NCBI RefSeq assembly: GCF_036785885.1
Contig: NC_092329.1
Location: 4,960,001-5,024,000 of the forward strand
DNA: 64,000 nt
Source of the DNA: Coffea arabica
Lineage: Eukaryota; Streptophyta; Magnoliopsida; Gentianales; Rubiaceae
Direction of reading: 5' to 3'
In this document: in pieces, positions 39,091 through 51,217 of the stretch
How the letters are laid out: each line of letters begins with the position of its first letter
Position numbering within the stretch: position 1 is the stretch's first letter
The notes under the pieces: generated by a model
What the model was told of the DNA's origin: nothing
Seen by the model: only the letters and a program-made list of their open reading frames with translations
The model's database searches: none
Translations under genes and position numbers: made by a program

Positions 39091-42000
39091 ATGCAATTGA
39101 CAATGCAGGAGCTGGGTACTTTCCAAGATCAAAGATCGGGCTTCGGAGCCAGAGATTTTAGCCCTGACTCCGTAATCTTCACTGCTGATTCCAACTTCAG
39201 CATCTTCTCTTCCAATTCTGCTAGTGTTGACCGCTGCTCTTTTGCCTCTGACGTCCCTGATCAAGACTCTTGCCTCTCCGACAACTCGCAATCACAAGTA
39301 AGGAGTACCATGAATCTGTACTTCAAAATGAAAAAGTTTGTAACTTGGCCAATGTTAATGCATGAATGAGAATACGTTTATGTTTCTTTTATCTATTTGT
39401 TTTCTGGGATTTGAACAAACATTAATGGGACTATGACGTTTTTTTTTTTTTTTTGGTTGTTTGAAGATATAATGGTTGGATTGTGGTATGATTGGAAGAG
39501 TTGAAATCTTTTTTCAAACAGCATTTGGCAGGGCATGAATTACGGGAAGGGTCAGGTTCAAGAGGTGGTCCATATGCAGATCCAGATCCACACAAATTCA
39601 CCGTACACAACAAGAACAGTGTTCACCTTTGCGCCAGAAAACAAAAAGCGAAAGGTACTCTTTTGTTTTAAGTTTCTTAAACATCTTTGATTATCGTTTA
39701 GCTCAGCACTGTTCCTCAAAAACAATACCCTGAAAGTTTCAATTTTGATTGATTCTTGCTTTCAAACTCGGCATAATTAATTTTACCACATTTGTGTTCG
39801 CAATGCTGCTCAGTTCAAGAATTAGAAAGCAGTGAGGTTGAAACTGAGGATGACAACTCTATCATAGATTCAGCAAGGAACTCTTTTTCTCAAGCTCTTA
39901 AAGGTACTATTTGTAGTGCATTGCAATTGATATAAAAGCCTAATCCAAAGTTGAAATTTGATGGCGTCTTATTTGGGGGATTTGTGGAATTAGAATGTCA
40001 AGATAGGAGGTCTAGATTGGATGCTTCACGTAAGAAACCAGACAGGCGAAGACCTGCTTCTTTAGATCTGAATAATTCTGTGATTAGTACTGCTGTGAAT
40101 TCTTCTTCACCGTCTTTTGGCGTAATGAAGAAACATTCTGCTGTGAATCGCCGAACGGGCACATTTCCTAGCCCAGGAACACCAAGTTATAGGCACACAA
40201 GTGTTGGGGTTCAAAAAGGATGGAGTTCAGAGCGCGTGCCATTGCCTAATAATATTAATAGGAGGCATGTAAGTACTGCATTGATGCCTTGTAATAACGG
40301 GAGGACACTGCCTTCCAAGTGGGAGGATGCAGAGAGGTGGATCTTCAGTCCAATATCAGTAGATGGTCCAGTGAGACAGTCAGTTCAGCAGACGCAGAGG
40401 CGGCCAAAATCAAAGAGCGGGCCTCTTGGACCTCCTGGGATTGCATACCATTCGATGTATTCTCCTGCTGCCCTTATGTTTGACGGAGGGAATGTTGGAA
40501 ATCAAATGGCGAATTCACCATTTTCAGCTGGAGTGATGGTGGCTGAAGGATTGTCTTTGCCAGGCTATGGTGGAGGAAATTTACCGGCATCTATTATAGA
40601 GCCTTGCATGGCAAGGTCAGTAAGTGTACATGGATGCACTGAACTGATCAGCCAGTCATCTTTGCCTGTTTACCAAGGTACTTGCTTCCTATCCGTTCAT
40701 TTGGGTTGACTGATTGAAAAGGGATAATTCTCAAAGTATTCATCAAATTTCCCATGAACATTTTATGTTGTATCATTGATGAGCACATTTAATGACTTTT
40801 TTTCCAATCAATATTCTGTTATTAAACTTCAGCTAATGATGAGCACTCATTTAGACTTAGTTGCAAGGCAAAACGTCTCTCATCTCTAAGCTTGTCTTCT
40901 TCTTCTTCTGGTTTTGGGGTTGGGGAAAGTTATTGTTGGAGGCTATAACTTCTAGGTACATCTCATTGTAGTACTTCATTTCAATTCAGCCACGGTAATA
41001 GAATGGGATTCCTGATTATTTTGATAAATTGGCATTTTTTAATTAATTTTTGTGTTTATGACACTTCAGAGCTCTGAAAAATGAAAATATAAGAAAATGA
41101 AGGCTTAATTGTCTAATTCTTGTTTCTGATGCGGCTTATTCTTGAAGCTTTACGAACAGATGAGAAACTTGATGACATTGAACAATCAGCCACCAATGTG
41201 TCCCGGACGGTTTCTAGGAGGGATATGGCAACACAAATGAGCCCTGAGAGTAGTCACCACTCATCTCCCAGACATGAGTCATCATTTTCTCCATCCAGTC
41301 CCATGCTACCCATTGTTGAGTTGCACAGCATGCATTCGTCTAAACCTGAAGTTAGGGATGTGCAAGTTGATGAACGGGTCACAGTGACTAAATGGTCCAA
41401 GAAAAACAGAGCAATAGTTCCTGGGAGGGGCTCAGGAAATGCTCGTGAATGGAAAAGGAAATCTGTAGATATGCGTGCTGCAGGTTGGGATATTTCAGAC
41501 ACAGAAAAGACAATCTCAAAGTGAGTTACTCTGCTAGGATAATGGGGTACTGTCATTTCCATAAAATAAGTACATGTAGTTGTGCCCTCAAGTGAGTAGA
41601 GTGACCAAATATATGAAAAGCTTCCATGAACTAGAAAATTGAGCATTTTTCATAAGTTGGATATACTCATGATGAATGATCAACTAATATCCCAGAAAGC
41701 AGAAAAGAATGACAAGGAGAGGTCTATTGCATTCTTTGATTTTAGATCCTTAAATGCATATCCTAAAAGTGCTGATTTGGGTAATGCATGGAACTTGCTA
41801 TAGGAGTCAGTTCAAGCCTATACGACCCTGTCCTACATGTCTGAGAGTGTCCTGTCTTTCTTGCTTTAAGAAGGAATAGAACTCTATGTTTCTATCAATT
41901 TGGGATTGTCACAAACTTGGGCTGCATTTATGCAATCTTGTTTCTGTTTCCGAGTATATTGATGATTCTAAAAAGTGGGAAATAATTCAATAGATATATT

Positions 42001-42779
42001 GGCATGGTTGTTCTGTCCACCTAAATCTTGATTCCAGGAAGCTAGTGATGCTTCACATTTTTATCTGTCAGTGTACTTGTTAACTTAATAGACTTACTCT
42101 AGCCATGTGATGATTCCATTAAGCTAGTGCCTTTGCTAGCTGCGTTTTCTTTGCTGAATCTTCATCCAGTTGTATTAAAACAGTATATGCACCACATCAA
42201 TTGTTGGTTTTAATAGTAAAGATAATATGCCTTGCAGGATAAAAAGGGAGGAAGCAAAAATAATTGCTTGGGAGAACTTGCAGAGAGCCAAAGCTGAGGC
42301 AGCAATACGGAAACTTGAGGTTTTCTCTTGTAACATACCGTTTGAAGTTTTAAGACATAGAGTGCTTTAAGTCATTCCTCAACATCACAGACTCACAGCA
42401 TGCATTTCATGTTTTGCCCTGTAATCAACTCAATGATTACTTGTGCACCCATATTTTTTGACCGTCTGAATGGAAATGAACAACCAATAGGATTTTGCGA
42501 AAATTAATCTAATATGCTGCCAGATATTTATTCTCTGAATGCTTGATTGAGATGATCTTATGACTTGTTCAGATGAAACTGGAAAAGAAGAGATCTTCAT
42601 CGATGGACAAGATAATGAACAAGCTCAGATCAGCACAAAAGAAGGCCCAAGTTATGAGAAGCTCAGTCTTACCAAACCAGTCACATCAAGTTGCAAGAAC
42701 CTCCCATAAGGCCATATCTTTTCCTCGAACTCGCCATATAGGTTCCTTCAGTGGCTGCTTTACCTGTCATGCATTTTAG
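39091..42779 (+). CDS. Remorin family protein, long N-terminal extension
   Basis: Seven exons: 39091-39297, 39522-39654, 39814-39903, 39994-40677, 41160-41520, 42238-42319 and 42573-42779; phases close to 587 residues. Remorins are plant plasma-membrane nanodomain proteins. The first 400 or more residues are low-complexity and Ser/Arg/Pro-rich, with conserved-looking islands such as LPSKWEDAERWIFSPI and GPLGPPGIAY. The C-terminal remorin domain starts near residue 490: KREEAKIIAWENLQRAKAEA, then KLEKKRSSSMDKIMNKLRSA, a coiled coil. The last residues, GSFSGCFTCHAF, form the cysteine-containing membrane anchor (RemCA) of the family. The long N-terminus places it among the large remorins (group 5/6 type). 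A rearranged copy of its last two exons lies at 60931-61436. No membrane segment is seen, as usual. Confidence 0.93.
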
Positions 42780-44260
42780 TTAGTTGCACAGCTGTTTCTT
42801 TGCTGAACGATAAAGAGTCTCACCCCAGAGGTAAATGCTTAGGTTCATCGCATGTTGAATTTTATTATGATTTGGATATTGAGATGTAGTAGGATAACAT
42901 TGTTAAAATCACATTACTTGCCATATTTGTTGCTATAACATACAAATGTTTAGTATCAAGTAGTTCAATCTGTTAATTAACAAGTTCAATTGTTGGTATT
43001 TGAAATTTGAGAATTCTTCAATAAAATTTCAGAGTATTTCCACACTTGAGGGTCCTTCAAGAGCCTTGAGAATCTAGGCTTTCATGATTATTTTATGAGT
43101 GACAATTGTTATCTCCTATATTCTTTTGGTTCCATGTACTGAATAGATGTTTTTCATATCTTTTGTCTGAAGAGGAACTGAAAGAATGAGAAACAGACTG
43201 TACAAAACATTGCAGGTATAAACTCAGATGCACTAGCTCGCATCGGACATTGCATTTTCGGAAAGGGTTTTTGCTCGTTTCTGGAATCAAACTGCGAAAT
43301 ATTGAAAGCTGTTTTGCTCATGGATTAATAGGTAATTCCTAATTGCCCACACCTGTGATATCCCCCCCTTTATTAAATGAAGAAGGCACCAAAGAAGAGA
43401 AGCAAGAGAGAAGTTCAACGCGTATGAAAATAAAGGGTTTCTTGTTCTGTAACCACAGGTTTCATTTGCTGATGGAATTTGTGAATTTAAGCTGAGTAGC
43501 TGAAAGAGCAATATAGTCGTTTGTGTAATATTATCTTGTAACATTACATTCTTCAATCCTTGTTTGAATTTCCGTGCTAGTGGGCCTAATTGTATGTAGG
43601 TTAAATCATGATAAAGTGGTCTTTGTCAAAACAAGTTTTCTATAGAAAGGTAGAAATACGAAAACGTGTGCTTGATGACAAGAGCAGCAGCTTGCTTGGC
43701 TGCCTTAGACATTCGTCTAAAATAAACGGGGAAAAAAAAATCTAATGATCCTCAAAATAACCATTATGACTACTTTATTGCAAAGTTAAGGAAGCCAAAA
43801 GCGAATCCTATTTTGATCACTATGGCTTTGTCATAAAAGTGGCAATCTTTGGTTTTTGGTGTATGATGCTTCTATATCATTTTGCGTATGTATTGTACAA
43901 ACCAAAATTTTAAGGTTCAATACGTATAGGGATACAGAATTGAAGGGATAAAGCAAACACTCGAAATGTATGTTAGAGAAAAGAAAATAATTAATTTACA
44001 ATATTATTGAAATCTTAAATAACAAAGAAAGTTACATTACAATTAAAAACTTGAGAAACTTTTCTAGAATTTCTCTAGAAAACATCCTAAATAATGTCTT
44101 ATTTGTACTCTACCAAACTTGTAAGGAAAGAAATCACTTGCATAAGAAACCATCAAATAAAACACAAATTCTTAAATTACAATACATATATCATTCTTGT
44201 TTGCCAATAAAAGTAATAAATAAATACTTCTAAACTTGGTTTAGTTTGCCAATACATACA
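42780..44260. other. Intergenic between remorin and lipase genes
   Basis: Remorin 3' UTR and AT-rich spacer. Parts of 42780-42992, 43281-43300 and 43353-43386 recur in the rearranged copy at 61437-62092. No gene seen. Confidence 0.55.
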
Positions 44261-47202
44261 TCATTCTTGTTTCAAGCCTTTCAACGGAGGATGCCAGAAG
44301 GGTAAGGTCCCCAGTCTGGCGACGTTATCATAGTCCTGAGGACCATGATCTGGTAATCCAGGAATGACCAATCCAACCATCCTAGACACAATCTCAAAGA
44401 ACCCTTCTCTATACTCCATTCCCCTCGTGAAAGGGATAATGAAGCTCCTAATCAGCTCGTAAACGGCACTCAAATGCTTGGGTATAACCGACAGCAGTGA
44501 AAAGTAGTTCTGGTTTGGTTCTTCCTCTAGAATCTGTTTCGGTTTTAGTTCCAAAATAAGAGAAAAGGAATTTATAAGAACACTCCCATAAAATAATACA
44601 AGGGAAAAAAAAAACTAGAGAATAGATAAAGAAAGAAATAAAAAGTTTTTTTACCTGCCCTCGGTAGCGGCTGTTGAAGTATAAACAAAGGCCAAAGTGC
44701 TTGAACATGAGGGTTTTGTCATCAAACGGTACTCTTGGAACTATATCATTGTTGTAGACATATCTGCAATATTTTACGTCATACAATCTAAGCTTGCCCT
44801 TCACAAACTCCCCAAATTGCTCATCTCCAACTCTAGGCTGCCCAAAAGTGTACACTCCTTCCATTCTTTCCAACAGCTCATTTTCTTCATGTAAAATCAG
44901 TATGGCAGGAAACAAAATTGCCAATGCCCCTCCTAAGCTGTGTCCAGTTACCACGAATTTTGCATTCTGATTTTCCCTCAATCTATTTCTCAAAATTTCC
45001 CTTATTGTGTAATAGGCATAGTCTTTTCCACCTGAGCCTTGCTCAATTTTCTTAGGCCAACCCTTTCGTTTTTGTAAGCCTAAGGCTTTCATAAATCCAG
45101 CATGAATCTTGCCCACACCTTCGATATCATACCACGAAATATCCAAATCCGTACGCCAATCATCAGCTTCAAACGGTTGTGTCCCTCGAAAGGCCACCTC
45201 AGTCAGGTTAGAATCAGCACTGGTTCTCTTGTCTTCGAAAATGATGGCTTGTGTTGTGTATGATTCCTCATAATCTGAATGGTATTGGGTAGACAAGTTG
45301 TAAATTGTAAATTAAACTTCAGAATTGCATTCCTTTGCTAAAAGAGTTATTCGTTTAATGTTTCAGATGTAACCTTCTAATCATCTCCGTAGTTTTTTCC
45401 TCTTTATTTCTTTTAATTTTCCATTATTTGTTGTAAACGGATAGCTATCTCCCATACAAATGTCCTTTTCGGTTGAATTTTAAGCAAAGATAAATCATGA
45501 GATAGTTACGTGCCAATTAATGATCCGTGACCGCAGTTGTGGCGAAGGCTTCATTTTCATAGGCCAATTATAATTTATAGGCAAGACGTGCCCTCCAATG
45601 GACGTGATGCGAATTAGCTATAGCTTTCACTAACAGTTGAAAAAATTAAATCATAATGAAGTGATGGTCACCATCATTTTTTTTCATTCGAGTTGGTGGT
45701 GACAACTGACAACGTTGTGAGGTTAGGATTGAGATTTGAGAAGACATATAGGTTTAGGGTAACTATTAGATAAAATTTCTTAGACTTTTTTTTATTGTTA
45801 AGTTCAAAATTCAAATTCTAAATTTATTTGGAGATGGAAAGAGTGCGTGTAAAGAGAAAGGAGGATTAAAAAAAAAAAAAGATGACCACGTATTTTGCAA
45901 AATTTGAGAAGACAAATTTTACTTTTAGTGAGTAAGATTTCTATATATCCATCCGAAATGAATCGGGCAATTGTAGTTTACTTGACAACTTGTAAATCAG
46001 AACTTCTAATTTCTAAACAAAGACTAGGAGGTATTTTCCGGTTTGCTGCGATTAGGCAAAAACCAGGAAACTTGTTGATGTGCATTTGGACTTGTCAAAG
46101 TAGTGCCATCATTCATGTTTGGAACTTAATTATACGCATTATCACCACTACACTAAGAGTCAAAAATGGCCAGCAACAATGAGTGGCAAGAAATGGTTGT
46201 CTTTTGACACGAAAAAGAAAAGAGTAAAATTTCACATAAAGAGGAGAACGGAGCCACTGACCATTCCAAAAGTTGAAGGAGCCCAAGAATTCCATCTGCA
46301 AGAGTAGAATTGGAAAAAAGAAAAAAACGACTTGAAACTTGTTCCAAGCAATATAACACGAAACTTGCATTGCATGTCCTGAAATTATAATTAAATTACC
46401 TGCCAGTGATCTGTGACCACAGTTCTGGAGAAGGCTTCATTTTCATAGGCCAATTTAGCGGCCATTATAGACAAGGCTGCACCATACCTCTCGTCATTAG
46501 CTTTGATCCTTCCGTCTAAATCCACTCGCGTGTCCAGATTCGCAACTATCGACCTGAAAGTTGCAGCCGACCTGTCTGGCGTTACTACCTTTCCTGCAAT
46601 TAAAGCATACACAAGGCCATACTGTTACCATATTATTTGGCTCGTTGTTCTCCATGAAACATGTACAAGATTTCAATGGCTGTTATTATCATTTTTTCTC
46701 TCTATATCAAATAGAATATGATTTGACACCAAAAATTAATGCCTAATCCAGTTTCCCTGTGTTGCATAATAATATGCTTTTGCATGCATGCATGCAGCAA
46801 TCAATTTACGCATAATAATATGAATTATTGGAACATCCGACATAAATAAAACAGAAATTAAAACAAACCCGTAAGGAAATTCCGTAAAAGGCCGCCCAAG
46901 CCACCATTGCTGGATGGATAATTCTGCAACAGCTCCAGAGTAGATCCTAGGTCTGCCAAAGGTTTTTTCAACTGGAGGAGGAGCATCTGAGCCATGACAG
47001 ACACAAAAACTACCCATCGGCGACGGAGGCCCCTTAGGCTGTCTGCCTCCGGGGCATCAAAGAAGTCTCTTTTTTGTAATTCGCGTGAATAGAAGATGCG
47101 AAGGAGGTCGCTAAAACCAGCTTCTTTCGGATTGAGCAGCAAATAATCTTTACAGAAATCTTCTTCGGAAGGCAAACCTAGGTTAGAATCAATGGTGCTC
47201 AT
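44261..47202 (-). CDS. Class III lipase, OBL1-like triacylglycerol lipase (copy A)
   Basis: Five exons on the minus strand: 47202-46869, 46593-46400, 46295-46262, 45274-44655 and 44533-44261; phases close to 484 residues. The family hydrolyses triacylglycerol or related acyl esters and is found on oil bodies. The start MSTIDSNLG leads to DYLLLNPKEAGFSDLLRIFY; a hydrophobic stretch (WVVFVSVMAQMLLLQL) at about 62-78 may anchor it to membrane or lipid droplet. The Lipase_3 domain covers the 620-bp exon 4: AFRGTQPFEADDW, the nucleophile elbow VTGHSLGGALAILF (Ser near 300), YTFGQPRVGD, and YNNDIVPRVPFD with the catalytic Asp. The likely His is in GLPDHGPQDY in the last exon. Copy B at 51218-54096 has the same exon plan. 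A MULE lies just upstream of its TATA box. Confidence 0.94.
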
Positions 47203-47357
47203 TGGGTAGAAAGATGTGTTGTTACGTCAAAGTCTCAAAGGGTCAACTGATCTGCAGTTCAAAGTATAGCTATGTGATAAAATTTCTATTGCTGGGTAGA
47301 TGCTTAAACAATGTGGTATTTTCTTGAATGAGAGCGATTGCCCTCTACATATACATG

Positions 47358-47366
47358 TATTTATAA
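47358..47366 (-). promoter_or_regulatory. TATA box of lipase A
   Basis: TTATAAATA on the minus strand about 155 bp upstream of the ATG at 47202. The equivalent TATAAATA is found upstream of lipase B. The MULE target duplication begins only about 28 bp further upstream (47394). Confidence 0.6.
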
Positions 47367-47402
47367 CCGAGTAAGATCATTAGCAGTTTGAATTTGTCAA
47401 AA

Positions 47403-48747
47403 GGGATAATTTCAGAAACCTCCCTTGAGGTTTCTAACAATTTTACTCAGCTCCCCCCAATTTTAGAAAATTACATTGACCTCCCTTGCTTTTACTATTT
47501 AAGTAACATTATAGACCCATTAGGCTAGAATTATACTTAAATATCCTAAAATACCCTTATGCAATATCATAATATCAAAAGAAAGTGAAAAAAAAGGTTT
47601 AGTGATCAATTTAACCAAAAAAAAAAGTAACAAACACTTTTATCCAAATTTGCTATGCTTCCATGATAATTGTAAACCTAAAACCTCATCAACCGTTCAA
47701 GCAAACTCTAATTTAATTCCCAAATTCTATCAATTTTGGTATCACTAAAATCCCAAATGTTACCAAAATAGCACTGCAACTTAATCCCCAAAATCTATCA
47801 ATTTTGGCATCATCAAAATCCCAAACTCTACTCGAATCATTTTACAAATAGACCATAACCACCACCACCAACTAAAATACCCTCAAAAGCTTCCCCCCCA
47901 AATTAACACTATATTTTGTCTATTAACTAATCTCACACCTCAAATTATGAACCCAACACCTATCGCATATCACCTTCCTTGAACAGAAGATCTGGCCAAC
48001 CGCTATTGATGTCTATGCCAAGAGCAACCCCGTACTCCAATGGCATCAGGAACAGAGAAACTAATCTTTATGACAAACCACCACCAATACTTGTAAATCA
48101 AACAAAAATGAAACTAAATGAAGATATTAGATTCTAGTACGTAATAGACATAATAGCATAACCCAAAGTCATCCATTTTTCTCTTCCAACCATAGCCCAT
48201 TAATTTTATTTTTTTCCTCCCTATCACAACCATCTTTATCATCTCCATCTAATTTGACCATGAAATTTCATTTGCTCTATCAATTTGTAATTTTGGAAAT
48301 TTTGATTCTTTAATATATGCAAATTATAATATGAGAAGAAATAAACGAGGGGGCTGATAGTTAAGTACTACGGAAAGAGAGAAATAGACAAGAAATAAAC
48401 ACTTCGAGTAGGTTTGCATGGTGGTGTAGTTGATGGGTGGAAGAGACTGTGGGATTATAGGTAAAAAGGAGAGAATCATAAGAGAGAAAAAAAAATGGAG
48501 GGAAAGAGAAAAGAAACTGCTATTAATTAAAGTAAGATTGGGGATGATAACGAATTGTTGTAGGTTTTTATTTTTTCTTTTACTTTTGGTTTGGTTTTTA
48601 TATTCCACATATGTGGTAAATTATCTATTAAGTAGAGGGTATTGTAGTCATTTTATTGAACCGAGGGAGGTTAGTATAATTTTCTAAAATTGGGGGGAGC
48701 TAAGTGAAATTGTCAAAAACCTCAAGGGTGGTTTCTGAAATTATTCC
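47403..48747. mobile_element. Non-autonomous MULE in lipase A promoter (family GGGATAATTTCAG)
   Basis: 1345 bp. The left TIR begins GGGATAATTTCAGAAACC and the right, inverted, begins GGAATAATTTCAGAAACC. About 85 bp are matched with several differences, so it is older than its relative at 28223-29668. Exact 9-bp duplication TTGTCAAAA at 47394-47402 and 48748-48756. No coding potential. Confidence 0.9.
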
Positions 48748-48756
48748 TTGTCAAAA

Positions 48757-51217
48757 AGATGAGAATCCACAGATACCCAAATTAATGGTTCTCACGTGCG
48801 CGTATGGGAGTCATTGCAGTGTACACTAGTATACTCCAAAAAAAAAATATATATATATATATATATGTACACACTAGCATACGACAACTATGGAAAAGTT
48901 TGGCATTTGATTAAAAGTAATTACGCACCATTTGAAGAATTAGTGTTATAATAAGGGCTAATTTCTCAGAATATACATATAAAAAAAAAACATCCGCCAA
49001 ATGAAGCTGTGACATGGAGTGTTTCTGAAGCTATACTTGCCGTACTGAGTCAGCACGACAGCAAAATAAATTCTCCATTCCCAATCTAACAGGAAAAAGT
49101 CAGTCAGCAGCTGCAAAAATTTTAGTGAGGGTCAGAAGATGTCAGCTGATGCACGGCCGCGACTGACATCTTTTGACTCAGGAGCCGCTGCCGTGCACAG
49201 TCAGCACGGGATTTAAGTATGTGTGTGTAGGATTTAAGGTCTTCAGAATTTATCCAGAAGTCAGCAATTGCCTTTTGGGTAAACCTGTGGAATTATCTTA
49301 GATTCTGGGTGTGTGTGTTTATTATTTACTATTGAAAGAAAAGGGGAGAAGGGGAATGTAACTGTGGGAAAATATTGCTTAGAATGGGGTGGGGTATAGG
49401 GAAGACATCTTCAAAGAGGAGACAAATCGTCACAATCATAGTCAACTGATTGTTCAAGTGCAAAGAAGAAAAATAAACCTTAACCCTAAAGACCAATTCT
49501 TGGCGGCCGAACTATTCTGTATAAAGAAGTTACTAAAACAACAGGATTAAGCATAATCAAATAGATAGATATACACTCGCACTAATGCCCTCCTACGTTA
49601 AAATACTTTCCCAATTTAATTTTACTTTTAAAAAATTTTCAATGAGCTACTAATTAAATACGATCCAAATACAATTGACCAATTTATTATTGATAAACAC
49701 AACACGTCAATACTTCTCAATCAGTCGTCTACTTGCATCCAATCACGAGCTCTCGCCGGCTCGATCACTCCGCGCATATTTAATCAGTAAATTAGCTTTG
49801 GAATCTAAGAAATTTATTTTCTTGAAAACAAATATGAACAAGTCAGAATTTGCGAATCTGATAACGACTAGTCAGCAGGCTTTTTCTATAATCATTTTTT
49901 TTTGTTCGGGGCTCCGTTCTTATCCTCGAATAGGCATAGCGTGAATAATCTGCCAGTGGTGGTCCTTTTTTTCATTTTTCATTTTTTAAGAATTAAATGA
50001 AATAGTACTTATTTGGAAAGGACAAACATTGACTTGTTTATCTCAAACGTAGAAAAATATCGAAAACTTGAATAAACTTTTTTCTTTTCAATTCATAATT
50101 GGGAAAATCAACGATCATGAGAAAAAAAAAATTCAAAATTGATTGAAAAAATTTTTTGGCAAAAATTGTACTTTGATTAATTATGGGAAAATCAGCTTTA
50201 CAAAGGGGATCTTCCCCTATTGATTACATCAACAATCATATCTAATGATTGATCTAAAGAATCATTATACACATCCTAAGATACACAGCAATACAAAAAG
50301 AATTTCTGTAGAGTAACTCAACCACACAACCAATCCGGATGTAAATCCCCAATCCAACATCAGCTGCCAATTTTCCTGAGTTCATGATAAATACAGTTAG
50401 TTTTCTTAATGCGTTAAAAAACTGCACTTACCCCCCAGGACGAGTAATGACTTTCATAAAGTAATCTACTTTTATATGCTAAAATGGTTTTAATAAAAAA
50501 GAAAGAAAAAAAAAATACAAGTCTTCTTAAATCCAGTTGATGTTTAAGTTTTTTAGTACCCCTTTTTCTTGAATTCTCGTATTTCATCTGCTAATGGAAG
50601 TAATTAACAGATTTGTGCTCAATGGAGAAACGCAATCATTTGCGCAGTTTATTTATTTTGTACCCGTATTTCCTTCATTTGTCAATTCAACTGACGTGCT
50701 CGTGGGCCTAATATCTTGTAGCCCTTCTAAATGCAGACAAATTTTGTTTATGTTACTTTTCTTTTTTAAAATCAAAAGCAGAAAAAAGAAAAAACATTTT
50801 AGCTACTATTCTCGTGAAAGAAGTTTTTTTTTTTTTCCTTTTTTTTTCTGTAGTAGTCTTATGACGGAAGATTGATTAATTATTCTTTTCTTGTCTTTTT
50901 CTGTAGTAATCTTTTGACGGAAGCTTGATTAATCACATGCGCAAGGACTTGACTATCACAGATTTCCTTTGAGTAAAACAATAAACTCGGTGTCCCGAAA
51001 TAGCTAGACCTCTGTTTGATTTTGCATTGTGTTGTAGTTGACATCAATCGACCAATGACATTGGTTTGTGTGAATACAGAGGGTCGAAATTGAATCTCCT
51101 CTTGTGTCTTGCAGCAAAGCTAAGGGAGACTATTGACTGAAATCTAATGATACAACAAAAGATTATTTTTGTCTGGGGGCAAATTTGATACATAATCTAG
51201 AATATTTTTTGGCAGCA
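48757..51217. other. Intergenic between the two lipases
   Basis: Contains a sequence starting GGCTAATT at 48956 that resembles the outer MULE's end, with no partner found. A GC-richer patch with repeated GTCAG words lies at 49040-49210. A 53-bp-period tandem duplication around CTGTAGTAGTCTT sits at 50848-50935. No gene seen. Confidence 0.5.

Noticed and set aside
49675..49944. An 89-codon frame in the inter-lipase spacer, considered as an organelle DNA insertion.
   Set aside because: No recognisable plastid or mitochondrial gene is encoded, and the flanks show no boundary.
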